Of a stretch of DNA of 5,882 nucleotides, positions 1 to 5,420 are shown piece after piece. How positions within the stretch are numbered: the first letter of the stretch is position 1; the number at the start of each line of letters is the position of its first letter. The translations under genes were made by a program, and so were the position numbers. The stretch lies in assembly GCA_031254445.1 (NCBI GenBank), contig JAIRUL010000165.1, forward strand, positions 1 to 5,882, written 5' to 3'. This DNA is from Chitinispirillales bacterium. GTDB taxonomy: Bacteria; Fibrobacterota; Chitinivibrionia; Chitinivibrionales; Chitinispirillaceae. The notes under the pieces were generated by a model. The model did not search any database. It was given only the letters and a program-made list of their open reading frames with translations, and was not told the origin of the DNA.

Positions 1-831
1 GAAAAGCGCATGAAAGAGAGCGGGCACCTAGCGCATGGCTCTATCGTGAATTTGCGAAGCGCATATACTAAATGGTGTAGACGGTTGCACAATATGCCTT
101 ATAGGGATATACGCGCCCACATGATGCAGGAGTGCATAAACAGCGCTGTTGGGCATGTCGTTGGAAATCAGGTAAGGACGCTATTCGTTGGCCTTGACCG
201 GCTTGCAATGGAATTTGACATAATTGATAAAAAGTACTCAGACGTGACCCGCGGCGTGGCATTCGTGCATAAAAAGGACAGGGCGGTATTTTCCGACGCA
301 GAGGTCTCACGGTTGTGGGCTAATGCTGAAGAGCCGTGGGTTGATACTATTTTGATATTGCTTTATAGCGGTTGGCGCGTAACCGAACTGCTTAAAATGC
401 GTATTACGGATATTGATATGGCCAATAATACCATGCGCGGCGGCGTAAAGACGGCTGCGGGGAAAGACCGCATTGTCCCAATACACAGCGCAACGTTGCC
501 GCTAATAAAACAGCGATACGCCGGCGGCATTAATTATATTATAGAGCATAAGGGAAGAAAGGTAAGCTATGCCTCCTATAGAGAGAGGTTCATTGATGCC
601 ATGAACAGACTCGGCATGAATCACACTACGCGCGACACGCGCCGCACGCTTCGTACATGGCTCGACAGGGCTTCAGCCCCATTTGCTTGCGCTAACCGCA
701 TTATGGGGCACACGTGTAAAGACATAGGCTTGCAGGTTTATACCATCAAAACAGTAGAAGAATTGCGCGCAACCATAGAGCTAGTTAAAGCGGACAGCCA
801 CAAATACGGGGGCGGCGTGAATAACACGTGA
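1..831 (+). CDS. Phage-type tyrosine recombinase (site-specific integrase), 5' end outside window
   Basis: Site-specific recombinase that cuts and rejoins DNA at attachment sites through a tyrosine-DNA intermediate. The frame is open to base 1, so the first ATG at 10 is probably internal; relatives are usually about 350 residues or more and would carry further N-terminal sequence. Numbering from the ATG at 10, the core-binding (SAM-like) domain covers about residues 8-75 and the catalytic domain about 95-265. Visible catalytic positions are Arg123 (YSGWRVTELL), Lys147 (GGVKTAAGK), Arg211, His234 (RIMGH) and the nucleophile Tyr244 (QVYT). The usual H-x-x-R box (HDxRHT in relatives) reads RDTRRT, so both His positions, 208 and 212, are Arg. 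His208 would be catalytic in relatives, so activity may be altered; some active recombinases tolerate a change there. No tRNA or clear attachment site is visible. Base composition is less GC-rich than nifU or cysS, fitting a mobile origin. Confidence 0.92.
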   Translation, partial: EKRMKESGHLAHGSIVNLRSAYTKWCRRLHNMPYRDIRAHMMQECINSAVGHVVGNQVRTLFVGLDRLAMEFDIIDKKYSDVTRGVAFVHKKDRAVFSDAEVSRLWANAEEPWVDTILILLYSGWRVTELLKMRITDIDMANNTMRGGVKTAAGKDRIVPIHSATLPLIKQRYAGGINYIIEHKGRKVSYASYRERFIDAMNRLGMNHTTRDTRRTLRTWLDRASAPFACANRIMGHTCKDIGLQVYTIKTVEELRATIELVKADSHKYGGGVNNT

Positions 832-838
832 ATAACAC
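817..838. repeat. 11-bp perfect tandem duplication at the integrase stop codon
   Basis: The unit GTGAATAACAC occurs twice in immediate succession (817-827 and 828-838), followed by GT. The integrase TGA stop (829-831) falls in the second copy. A recent duplication therefore changed, or sits exactly at, the C-terminus; the last residues before the stop (GGGVNNT) are encoded partly by the first copy. It could be slippage or part of a recombinase arm site; the sequence alone does not decide. Confidence 0.7.
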
Positions 839-924
839 GTCGCCACGTAACGTATTGATTTTATTAAATAGATAGCGGCGTTTAGATAATTTAATATATT
901 TATGATACATGCGTATTAAATATA

Positions 925-951
925 CGCGCGCGCCCACGAAAGCCGCGCGCG
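925..951 (+). promoter_or_regulatory. Strong alternating-CG hairpin in the nifU leader
   Basis: CGCGCGCG at 925-932 can pair with CGCGCGCG at 944-951, giving an all-GC 8-bp stem with an 11-nt loop. The stem ends seven bases before the Shine-Dalgarno sequence of nifU. No T-tract follows, so it is not a classical intrinsic terminator for the integrase. In the nifU mRNA it would form a stable structure next to the ribosome site. Alternating CG is also a Z-DNA-prone sequence. The stem is directly visible; a regulatory role is inferred. Confidence 0.5.
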
Positions 952-957
952 GAAATC

Positions 958-963
958 AGGAGG
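958..963 (+). promoter_or_regulatory. Shine-Dalgarno site that fixes the nifU start
   Basis: AGGAGG is a consensus ribosome-binding site eight bases before the ATG at 972. It decides the start in favour of 972 over the in-frame ATG at 909, which has no comparable site and would add 21 basic residues that relatives lack. Confidence 0.85.
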
Positions 964-971
964 AGCGTGAA

Positions 972-1547
972 ATGTGGGACTATACCGATAAAGTCAAAGA
1001 CCACTACATGAACCCGAGGAACGTAGGCGAAATACAAAACCCCGACGGCTTCGGCGAAATCGGCAACCTCAGCTGCGGCGACGCCCTGCGCCTAACTTTC
1101 AAGTTAGACGAATTCGGCAAAATCGCCGACGTGAAATTCAAAACTTTCGGCTGCGGCAGCGCCATAGCGTCCGCCAGCATGCTCACAGAACTGTGCGCCG
1201 GAAAAACCTTAGAAGAGGCGAAAAACATCAGCAACAAAGACATCGCCGACGCCCTCGGCGGCCTGCCTAGGGAAAAAATGCACTGCAGCGTCATGGGCCA
1301 AGAAGCCCTGCACGCCGCGATAAAGTTCTACGAAAGCGGCGGGAAAACACCGGAAAAAGAGGTCAAAGAGGGAAACATCGTCTGCGTCTGCTTCAACGTG
1401 ACCGACGCCGAGATCGAACGGGCCGTGCGGGAAAACGGGCTCAAGACGCTTGCCGACGTTACGAATTTTACGAAAGCCGGGGGGGCGTGCGGGAAATGCC
1501 ACGAGAAGATTAGCGGGATGCTCAAAGGGCTAACGACGGGGGCTTAG
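972..1547 (+). CDS. nifU: NifU-like Fe-S cluster scaffold protein (IscU domain + BFD [2Fe-2S] domain)
   Basis: Cytoplasmic scaffold on which a cysteine desulfurase (NifS or IscS) builds transient Fe-S clusters for delivery to apoproteins. The protein has 191 residues from the ATG at 972, chosen for the AGGAGG site and because it begins MWDYTDKV, as NifU proteins do. Residues 1-122 form the IscU/NifU_N domain with all three cluster ligands, Cys35 (NLSCGD), Cys61 (FGCGSA) and Cys105 (MHCSVMG), plus Asp37. Residues 134-185 form a BFD-like domain with the permanent [2Fe-2S] ligands Cys138, Cys140 (VCVC), Cys173 and Cys176 (CGKC). The spacing is almost that of Azotobacter NifU, but the C-terminal Nfu (CxxC) domain is absent: the gene stops right after the BFD domain. 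No nifS lies in the window, although one could lie elsewhere. It converges with cysS, 26 bp away. General Fe-S assembly in an anaerobe is as likely a role as nitrogen fixation. Confidence 0.95.
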   Translation: MWDYTDKVKDHYMNPRNVGEIQNPDGFGEIGNLSCGDALRLTFKLDEFGKIADVKFKTFGCGSAIASASMLTELCAGKTLEEAKNISNKDIADALGGLPREKMHCSVMGQEALHAAIKFYESGGKTPEKEVKEGNIVCVCFNVTDAEIERAVRENGLKTLADVTNFTKAGGACGKCHEKISGMLKGLTTGA

Positions 1548-1559
1548 GGCCGGGAAGCC
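1541..1559. terminator. Weak terminator candidate between convergent nifU and cysS
   Basis: GGCTT (1541-1545) can pair with AAGCC (1555-1559) around a 9-nt loop, followed on the plus strand by a short T stretch (TTT at 1560-1562). It overlaps the nifU stop codon and sits in the only gap between the convergent genes. The stem is only 5 bp and the T-tract is poor, so this is tentative. Confidence 0.25.
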
Positions 1560-1573
1560 TTTGAGAATAAATA

Positions 1574-3142
1574 TTACGCGCCGCAACCAAGCGCAACTGC
1601 AGCTCGGGCGGGGTCGCCTATCGTGCACTCGGTCGACCCGTCGGGCAGATCCTTCAACGCCACGCCCGCCTCCGCGAATTGATTCCTTATTTGGTCGGCA
1701 GTTTGGAAGTCCCTATCCGCCCTAGACTTCTTCCGCAGCGCGGCCTTTTCCATGACGGCGGATTTTAGGGGCGAAGGCAGGCGGCCGTCTATTATTATTG
1801 ATACCTTATAGCCGTCTACTTCTTCAGCTACTACTATACGGTGATCTTCCCCCGGCGCTTTAAGTAGATCAAGCCCCAAGACGTTGTCTGCCTCTTCCGC
1901 AAACGCGCGCTTCTCCGCGCCGCTCATCGCGCCGTCCCGCAGCCCGTCCCAGAGCGCGGCCATCGCACGGGGCATGTTCAGGTCGTCGCATACCGCGGCC
2001 ATAAACGGTTCGAGGGCTTTGTTGACGGCGTTCGTATTGATGTTATTTGCATTGACATCCCCAGCATTGACATTACCCACGCCGTTGATATTGCCGGCCT
2101 CCCCTACCCCGCCATCCTTATCAAGCGACGATATAATCTTCCTCAGATTGGCCAGCCCCTGCTCCGCCGCCGCCGCGCCCTCGAAAGAGAACGTCAAGGG
2201 CGAGCGGTAGTGCGCGGTGTAGCAGAACATCCTATAGCCGAGCGGCGAGACGCCCCGCTCCTTAAGCGTGTCGAGCGTAACGAAATTGCCGCCGGACTTC
2301 GCCATCTTTCCCTTGTCTAGTACTAGAAACTCCCCGTGGAGCCAAACATTCGCGAACTTCTTCCCCGTCGCCGCCTCGGTCTGGGCTATCTCGTTTGTGT
2401 GGTGGACGCGGATGTGATCCATGCCGCCGCAGTGAATGTCTAAGGGCTGCGGCAGGTGCGCGAGCGACATCGCGCTGCACTCTATGTGCCAGCCGGGGAA
2501 GCCGACGCCCCACGGGCTCTCCCACTCCATCTGGCGCTTTGGCCCTTTGGGCGAAAACTTCCACAGCGCGAAATCGGTAACGCCGCGCTTCTCCCCCATG
2601 TCAACGCGCTCGCCTGCGCGCAGGCTCTGCGGATCGATGCGGGCGAAGTCGCAGTAGGCGGGGAACCTAGCTGTATCGAAGTATATGCCGTCGCTAGTGC
2701 GGTAGGTAAAACCATTCTCCTCAAGCGTCTTGACCAGCGCGATCATCTGCGGGATGTGCTCGGTCGCCTTCGGCCATAAATTTGGCGGCAGGATATTCAG
2801 CGACGCCGCGTCCGCCATAAACTTTTCCGTGTAATACGCCGCGATCTCCCACACGCTCTTCCCCTCGCGCGCCGCCCCTTTCTCCATCTTGTCCTCGCCC
2901 GTGTCGCCATCGGAAACAAGGTGCCCAACATCGGTGATGTTGACCACGTGGCGCACAGCGTACCCGCACGCGACGAGCGCGCGCTTTAAAACGTCCTCGA
3001 ATATGTACGTGCGCAGGTTGCCGATGTGGGCGTAGTTGTAAACGGTCGGGCCGCAGCAGTAGATCGCGACGGGATCGTTCTGCGGGGCAAACTTAGACTT
3101 TTTCGCCGCCGCAGTGTCGTATAGGCTTATATCCCTCTTCAT
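1574..3142 (-). CDS. cysS: Cysteine--tRNA ligase (cysteinyl-tRNA synthetase)
   Basis: Cytoplasmic class I aminoacyl-tRNA synthetase: joins cysteine to tRNA(Cys) using ATP. It has 522 residues, where about 460-480 is usual. The Rossmann catalytic domain contains the HIGH box as HIGN (39-42) and the KMSKS loop as KMAKS (279-283). Zinc ligands that select the cysteine thiol are Cys30, Cys222 (WHIEC), His247 and Glu251. The DALR/anticodon-binding part starts near residue 375 and ends in the family-typical RDFQTADQIRNQFAEAGV stretch. The extra length has two sources: an Asn-rich pentapeptide insert (about 344-374) in the linker before the anticodon domain, and a short beta-like insert around 438-460. 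The ATG overlaps the purM stop (ATGA), with GGAG five bases upstream inside the end of purM, so the two genes should be translationally coupled. All catalytic elements are intact and the enzyme should be functional. Confidence 0.98.
   Translation of the reverse strand: MKRDISLYDTAAAKKSKFAPQNDPVAIYCCGPTVYNYAHIGNLRTYIFEDVLKRALVACGYAVRHVVNITDVGHLVSDGDTGEDKMEKGAAREGKSVWEIAAYYTEKFMADAASLNILPPNLWPKATEHIPQMIALVKTLEENGFTYRTSDGIYFDTARFPAYCDFARIDPQSLRAGERVDMGEKRGVTDFALWKFSPKGPKRQMEWESPWGVGFPGWHIECSAMSLAHLPQPLDIHCGGMDHIRVHHTNEIAQTEAATGKKFANVWLHGEFLVLDKGKMAKSGGNFVTLDTLKERGVSPLGYRMFCYTAHYRSPLTFSFEGAAAAEQGLANLRKIISSLDKDGGVGEAGNINGVGNVNAGDVNANNINTNAVNKALEPFMAAVCDDLNMPRAMAALWDGLRDGAMSGAEKRAFAEEADNVLGLDLLKAPGEDHRIVVAEEVDGYKVSIIIDGRLPSPLKSAVMEKAALRKKSRADRDFQTADQIRNQFAEAGVALKDLPDGSTECTIGDPARAAVALGCGA
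2021..2098. repeat. 15-bp in-frame minisatellite inside cysS
   Basis: Plus-strand units starting RTTGAY recur at 2021, 2036, 2051, 2066 and 2084, giving periods of 15, 15, 15 and 18 bp. Read on the minus strand within cysS they encode five-residue units AGNIN, (GV)GNVN, AGDVN, ANNIN and TNAVN, roughly [A/T][G/N][N/D][I/V]N. All units keep the reading frame (15 and 18 are multiples of three). The repeat lies in a surface linker, where length change should be tolerated. Confidence 0.8.
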
Positions 3143-4176
3143 GCGAACTCCATAAGCACCGCGCCCGTCCCCGAAACAACTTTGCCGATAATCACCGGCT
3201 CAAACTCGGCAAGGGCGCTATCGCGCAGAAGCGCGTCCGCGCCCGAAGACGGCACGACCGCCGCCATCCCCACCCCCATATTGAACGTGCGGTACATCTC
3301 CGCGTCCTCCACGCCGCCCGTCGCCTGCAGGTACCGGAATATCGGCGGCGGCGTCCATGACTTCGCATCTATCGCCGCATCGCAGTTGGGCGGGAGGATC
3401 CTATCCACATTGTCGGTAAAGCCGCCGCCCGTTATGTGGGCGCAGCCCAAAACCGCCCCCTTTTCCATAAACGGCAAGAGCTTTATGTACGACCTATGCG
3501 GCTCAAGCAGCGCCTGCCCAAACGTTTTTCCGCCCTCGAAGATATCCGAATATTTCTTCTTGCCTATTTCGGCGACAATCTTGCGCGCGAGGCTGAACCC
3601 ATTGGTGTGCAACCCCGAAGACCGCAACCCGATTATGACGTCGCCCGGCCCGATTCTCGACCCGTCAACCACCCTATCCTTCTCCACGACGCCAACGATA
3701 GTCCCCACAAGGTCGAACTCGCCCCCGCCGTAAACGTCCGGCATCTCCGCAGTCTCGCCGCCGATAAGCACGCACCCGCTATCGCGGCAAGCGCGCGCAA
3801 GCCCGCCCACAATCTGCCCGGCGACCTCCGGGATAAGCTTGCCGATGCCTATGTAATCCAAGAAGAAGAGCGGCCGCGCGCCCATCACCAAAATATCGTC
3901 GATGCAGTGGTTGACGATGTCCATCCCGACGGTGCTGTACACATTGCAATCGAAAGCTACCTTGACCTTCGTCCCCACGCTGTCGGTCGACGAAACCAAT
4001 ATCGGGGAATCCATATCCTTAAAATAGGACACGTCGAACATCCCGCCGAACTGCCCGAACTTCCCGCATACGCGGCTGTTGTGCGTAGACGAAACGAGCT
4101 CGCCTATGCGGCCCTTAACGCTGTTCCAAGTATCAATGCTTACCCCTGCGTCGGAGTATTTGAGCGGCGCGGACAT
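3139..4176 (-). CDS. purM: Phosphoribosylformylglycinamidine cyclo-ligase (AIR synthetase)
   Basis: Fifth step of purine synthesis: closes FGAM to 5-aminoimidazole ribonucleotide using ATP, in the cytoplasm as a homodimer. It has 345 residues, the normal family length. The N-terminal AIRS domain (about 45-165) carries FGQFGGMFDVS (40-50), the nucleotide/metal motif DSVGTK (65-70) and the signature GGETAEMP (139-146). The C-terminal AIRS_C domain (about 175-340) has SSGLHTNGFSLAR and ITGGGFTDNVDR. The residue after GGETAEMP is Asp where E. coli has Gly, a minor difference. The ATG at 4176 is chosen because the sequence KYSDAGVSID follows at once, as in PurM; only a weak AGG lies about seven bases upstream. 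It overlaps cysS by 4 bp (ATGA) as first gene of a two-gene operon. Other pur genes are not in the window. Confidence 0.98.
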   Translation of the reverse strand: MSAPLKYSDAGVSIDTWNSVKGRIGELVSSTHNSRVCGKFGQFGGMFDVSYFKDMDSPILVSSTDSVGTKVKVAFDCNVYSTVGMDIVNHCIDDILVMGARPLFFLDYIGIGKLIPEVAGQIVGGLARACRDSGCVLIGGETAEMPDVYGGGEFDLVGTIVGVVEKDRVVDGSRIGPGDVIIGLRSSGLHTNGFSLARKIVAEIGKKKYSDIFEGGKTFGQALLEPHRSYIKLLPFMEKGAVLGCAHITGGGFTDNVDRILPPNCDAAIDAKSWTPPPIFRYLQATGGVEDAEMYRTFNMGVGMAAVVPSSGADALLRDSALAEFEPVIIGKVVSGTGAVLMEFA

Positions 4177-4222
4177 TTTTTGCCTATTTTTCCGTTTCTT
4201 TTTGAATTTGGCTGAACTAACG

Positions 4223-4236
4223 GCGCGGCTACGCGC
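4223..4236 (-). promoter_or_regulatory. Small GC hairpin in the purM leader
   Basis: GCGCG (4223-4227) and CGCGC (4232-4236) form a perfect 5-bp stem with a 4-nt loop, between the candidate promoter and the purM start. I do not recognise a riboswitch here. The structure is small and could be incidental. Confidence 0.25.
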
Positions 4237-4265
4237 TATTCTGTTCCGGTATTATTTCGGTATTG

Positions 4266-4294
4266 ATTGTACACGGATATATAAAATACTTTAA
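4266..4294 (-). promoter_or_regulatory. Candidate promoter for purM-cysS
   Basis: Read on the minus strand, TTAAAG (4289-4294) and TACAAT (4266-4271) are separated by 17 bp, about 90 bp upstream of the purM ATG. The -10 is good and the -35 poor. An alternative nearby is TTGTAT with TATTTT at 18 bp spacing. Downstream of the -10, towards purM, lies an imperfect 11-bp tandem repeat (CGGTATTATTT, CGGTATTGATT on the plus strand, 4247-4268) overlapping its edge. The rest of the 4177-4381 gap holds no recognisable gene. Confidence 0.4.
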
Positions 4295-4381
4295 GGGAGG
4301 GGCGAAATACAAGAATGATTGATGGCAACGCTTTTGCCGGACCTGGGCCGGACGGGACAAGGGCGCAGATTGTGAATGGAT

Positions 4382-4549
4382 TCAATACTTTCGAAGGACG
4401 TCGCGATGCCCGACATCATGTATGAGGATTGTTTGGTCGTCTTCGTAGCTCCAAACGATTCGGATGCTCATATTGATGCTACTTTCGAGAAGGTCAGGTT
4501 CGCCATGCAATTTTTTGGTTCGTAGTGATGGGTAATTTGGCCTTAAAGT
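4382..4549 (-). pseudogene. Remnant of a RelE-superfamily toxin gene (C-terminal part only)
   Basis: A stop-free minus-strand frame of 55 codons, without its own good start, reads NYPSLRTKKLHG, then SSINMSIRIVW, then ILIHDVGHRDVLRKY and a stop. This follows the C-terminal half of RelE/ParE-superfamily toxins: a PSLRxxKLxG strand, an S[IV]NxxxRI[VI] strand, an acidic turn, and a final strand ending in [I/V]GxHD-like residues. In toxins of this family these parts carry RNA-binding and catalytic residues. The N-terminal helical half is missing. Its place is taken by the FISUMP fragment, whose frame overlaps this one by one base offset at 4494-4549. It is not the YoeB toxin encoded upstream: the sequences differ, so it came from a second module. 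No partner antitoxin remains next to it. The match is by eye, hence moderate confidence. Confidence 0.55.
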
Positions 4550-4730
4550 TCAGATTCTCAGCCATCCACCACTGATCCCCTATCCTTACGGTACGATATT
4601 TCTGACCGTCCCGGGAGTCGGTGAAGCTACCGGACTTGCCGCCGCCGTCGCCGTCAGCCGCAGACGCCATAAGCGCAAAGGCGAAGACGGCCACGGGTAC
4701 GGTTAGGAATAACGCTTTTTTGCGGTTCAT
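4494..4730 (-). CDS. Truncated secreted FISUMP-domain protein (N-terminal fragment)
   Basis: A 78-residue reading frame with a clear Sec signal peptide: basic MNRKK, a hydrophobic core at about 6-22 and a likely cut after Ala24 (ASA-AD). A Gly/Asp-rich linker (25-35) follows. Residues 36-62 (FTDSRDGQKYRTVRIGDQ, then WWMAENLNF) are the characteristic opening of the Fibrobacter succinogenes major paralogous domain, normally about 170-200 residues long. Homology stops at about residue 62; the remaining 16 residues are junk coding, because the DNA there continues as a toxin remnant in another frame. Upstream of the ATG is only a weak AGAAG ribosome site, and the start lies 39 bp after the YoeB stop, so it may be read through from that operon. 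The protein lacks most of its domain and is probably non-functional; the function of FISUMP proteins is in any case not established. Confidence 0.72.
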   Translation of the reverse strand: MNRKKALFLTVPVAVFAFALMASAADGDGGGKSGSFTDSRDGQKYRTVRIGDQWWMAENLNFKAKLPITTNQKIAWRT

Positions 4731-4769
4731 AGAATCTTCTATTTGGCGATTTATCCACGCCTATGCAGA

Positions 4770-5042
4770 TTATTTATCCCCGTAGTGCCCCCTGCACTGA
4801 ACGATTTCGATGTCGCCGTCGTTATTAACCCTATAGACGATCCTATTCTTTTTATCAATCTCCCTGCTCCAATAACCGGATTGACTGCCTTTTAGCGGTT
4901 CCGGGCTGCCGATTCCGGTATAGCCGTTTCTACGGATGTCGTTTATCAGCTGATTGATTTTTTTTAATGTGCGTTTGTCCTCGGTCTGCCAAGAGATGTA
5001 GTCGCTCATACCGCTGGCAGAAAAGATTATCTTGTCACTCAT
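4770..5042 (-). CDS. yoeB: Txe/YoeB-family toxin, mRNA interferase
   Basis: Toxin of a type II toxin-antitoxin pair; YoeB proteins cut mRNA on the ribosome and halt translation until neutralised by the antitoxin. The protein has 90 residues, the usual length being about 84-90. Family features run throughout: I-F-S near the N-terminus, DYISWQTEDK (14-23), KKINQLINDIRRN (27-39), GIGSPEPLKG (43-52), SGYWSREIDKKNRIVYRV (55-72) and CRGHY (83-87). Expected catalytic residues are present: Glu48, Arg67, His86 and Tyr87, matching E. coli Glu46, Arg65, His83 and Tyr84. One residue (Gly85) differs from the usual CRYHY ending. The start overlaps the antitoxin stop by 8 bp (ATGAGTGA), the normal antitoxin-first order. 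Its apparent partner is of RelB/DinJ type and not the classical YefM. Confidence 0.93.
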   Translation of the reverse strand: MSDKIIFSASGMSDYISWQTEDKRTLKKINQLINDIRRNGYTGIGSPEPLKGSQSGYWSREIDKKNRIVYRVNNDGDIEIVQCRGHYGDK

Positions 5043-5313
5043 TTTCCATAGCCTCTAGCTCCGCCATCGTTTTAACCACCACATTTCCGGCTTTGAATTG
5101 AGCGATGGACTCTTCAAGGGCTTTTTGGTTGTGTTCATTGAAATACTCATCGTACCCATCGAACGCCTTGACCTGAAACGGTATCGCCTGCTCCTTTATC
5201 GCCTGGCGAAAAAATACATTTACGGCGGCTGACATGCTTATGCCAAGCCTCCCGAATAAGGACTCCGCCCCCTTTTTCACCTCTTCGTCCACCCTGATTG
5301 TAACGCTCGCCAT
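5035..5313 (-). CDS. relB: RelB/DinJ-family antitoxin
   Basis: Antitoxin of the type II pair: binds and blocks the downstream toxin through its C-terminal part and, by the family model, represses its own operon through an N-terminal ribbon-helix-helix fold. It has 92 residues. Residues 1-48 give the RHH domain (MASVTIRVDEEVKKGAESLF, then LGISMSAAVNVFFRQAI, then IPFQV), the hallmark of RelB/DinJ. Residues 52-92 are acidic, predicted helical then extended, and include YFNEHNQKALEESIAQF and a terminal MAELEAMENE, typical of toxin-wrapping tails. The start at 5313 has GGAGG eight bases upstream (5322-5326). It is first in the operon and overlaps yoeB by 8 bp, as expected where the antitoxin must be made in excess. 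RelB and DinJ are not separable by eye, so the symbol is a family label. Confidence 0.9.
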   Translation of the reverse strand: MASVTIRVDEEVKKGAESLFGRLGISMSAAVNVFFRQAIKEQAIPFQVKAFDGYDEYFNEHNQKALEESIAQFKAGNVVVKTMAELEAMENE

Positions 5314-5363
5314 GATACGCGCCTCCGTTAGCTATTTACCTGACTAATGCCCATGCGTCTATA

Positions 5364-5392
5364 AAAATAATGTGTTATGGGCCAAAAGTCAA
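5364..5392 (-). promoter_or_regulatory. Promoter of the toxin-antitoxin operon
   Basis: On the minus strand TTGACT (5387-5392) and TATTTT (5364-5369) are separated by exactly 17 bp, a good sigma-70-type promoter about 50 bp before the antitoxin ATG. It begins about 28 bp after the end of the upstream FISUMP gene, so the pair can be expressed on its own. A short inverted repeat, GCCCAT (5349-5354) and ATGGGC (5377-5382), brackets the -10 and could be an operator for the RHH antitoxin; arms of six bases are weak evidence. Confidence 0.6.
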
Positions 5393-5420
5393 TATTCGGG
5401 ATACGGAAAGGGTTTCGCGG

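Noticed and set aside
909..971. Longer nifU starting at the ATG at 909
   Set aside because: No ribosome site precedes it, the added 21 residues are basic and unlike NifU, and AGGAGG stands correctly before the ATG at 972, where the conserved MWDYT begins.
1884..2780. Several plus- and minus-strand open frames inside cysS
   Set aside because: All are shadows of cysS in other frames, with compositionally biased proteins lacking any motif.
3436..4215. Plus-strand open frame of 259 codons across purM
   Set aside because: It lies antisense to the fully conserved purM gene, shows no recognisable domain, and arises from the GC-rich codon bias of the real gene.
4324..4338. Hairpin GGCAA/TTGCC as terminator after the toxin remnant
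   Set aside because: Only a 5-bp stem with no clear T-tract on either strand; too weak to call.
4382..4471. A tiny gene of 29 codons starting at the ATG within the toxin remnant
   Set aside because: The frame stays open and toxin-like well upstream of this ATG, and there is no ribosome site, so it is part of the remnant.
4731..5420. Integron cassette sites (attC) around the toxin-antitoxin genes
   Set aside because: No GTTRRRY-type core with matching inverted arms could be found in the gaps, and the recombinase at the left is phage-type, not IntI.
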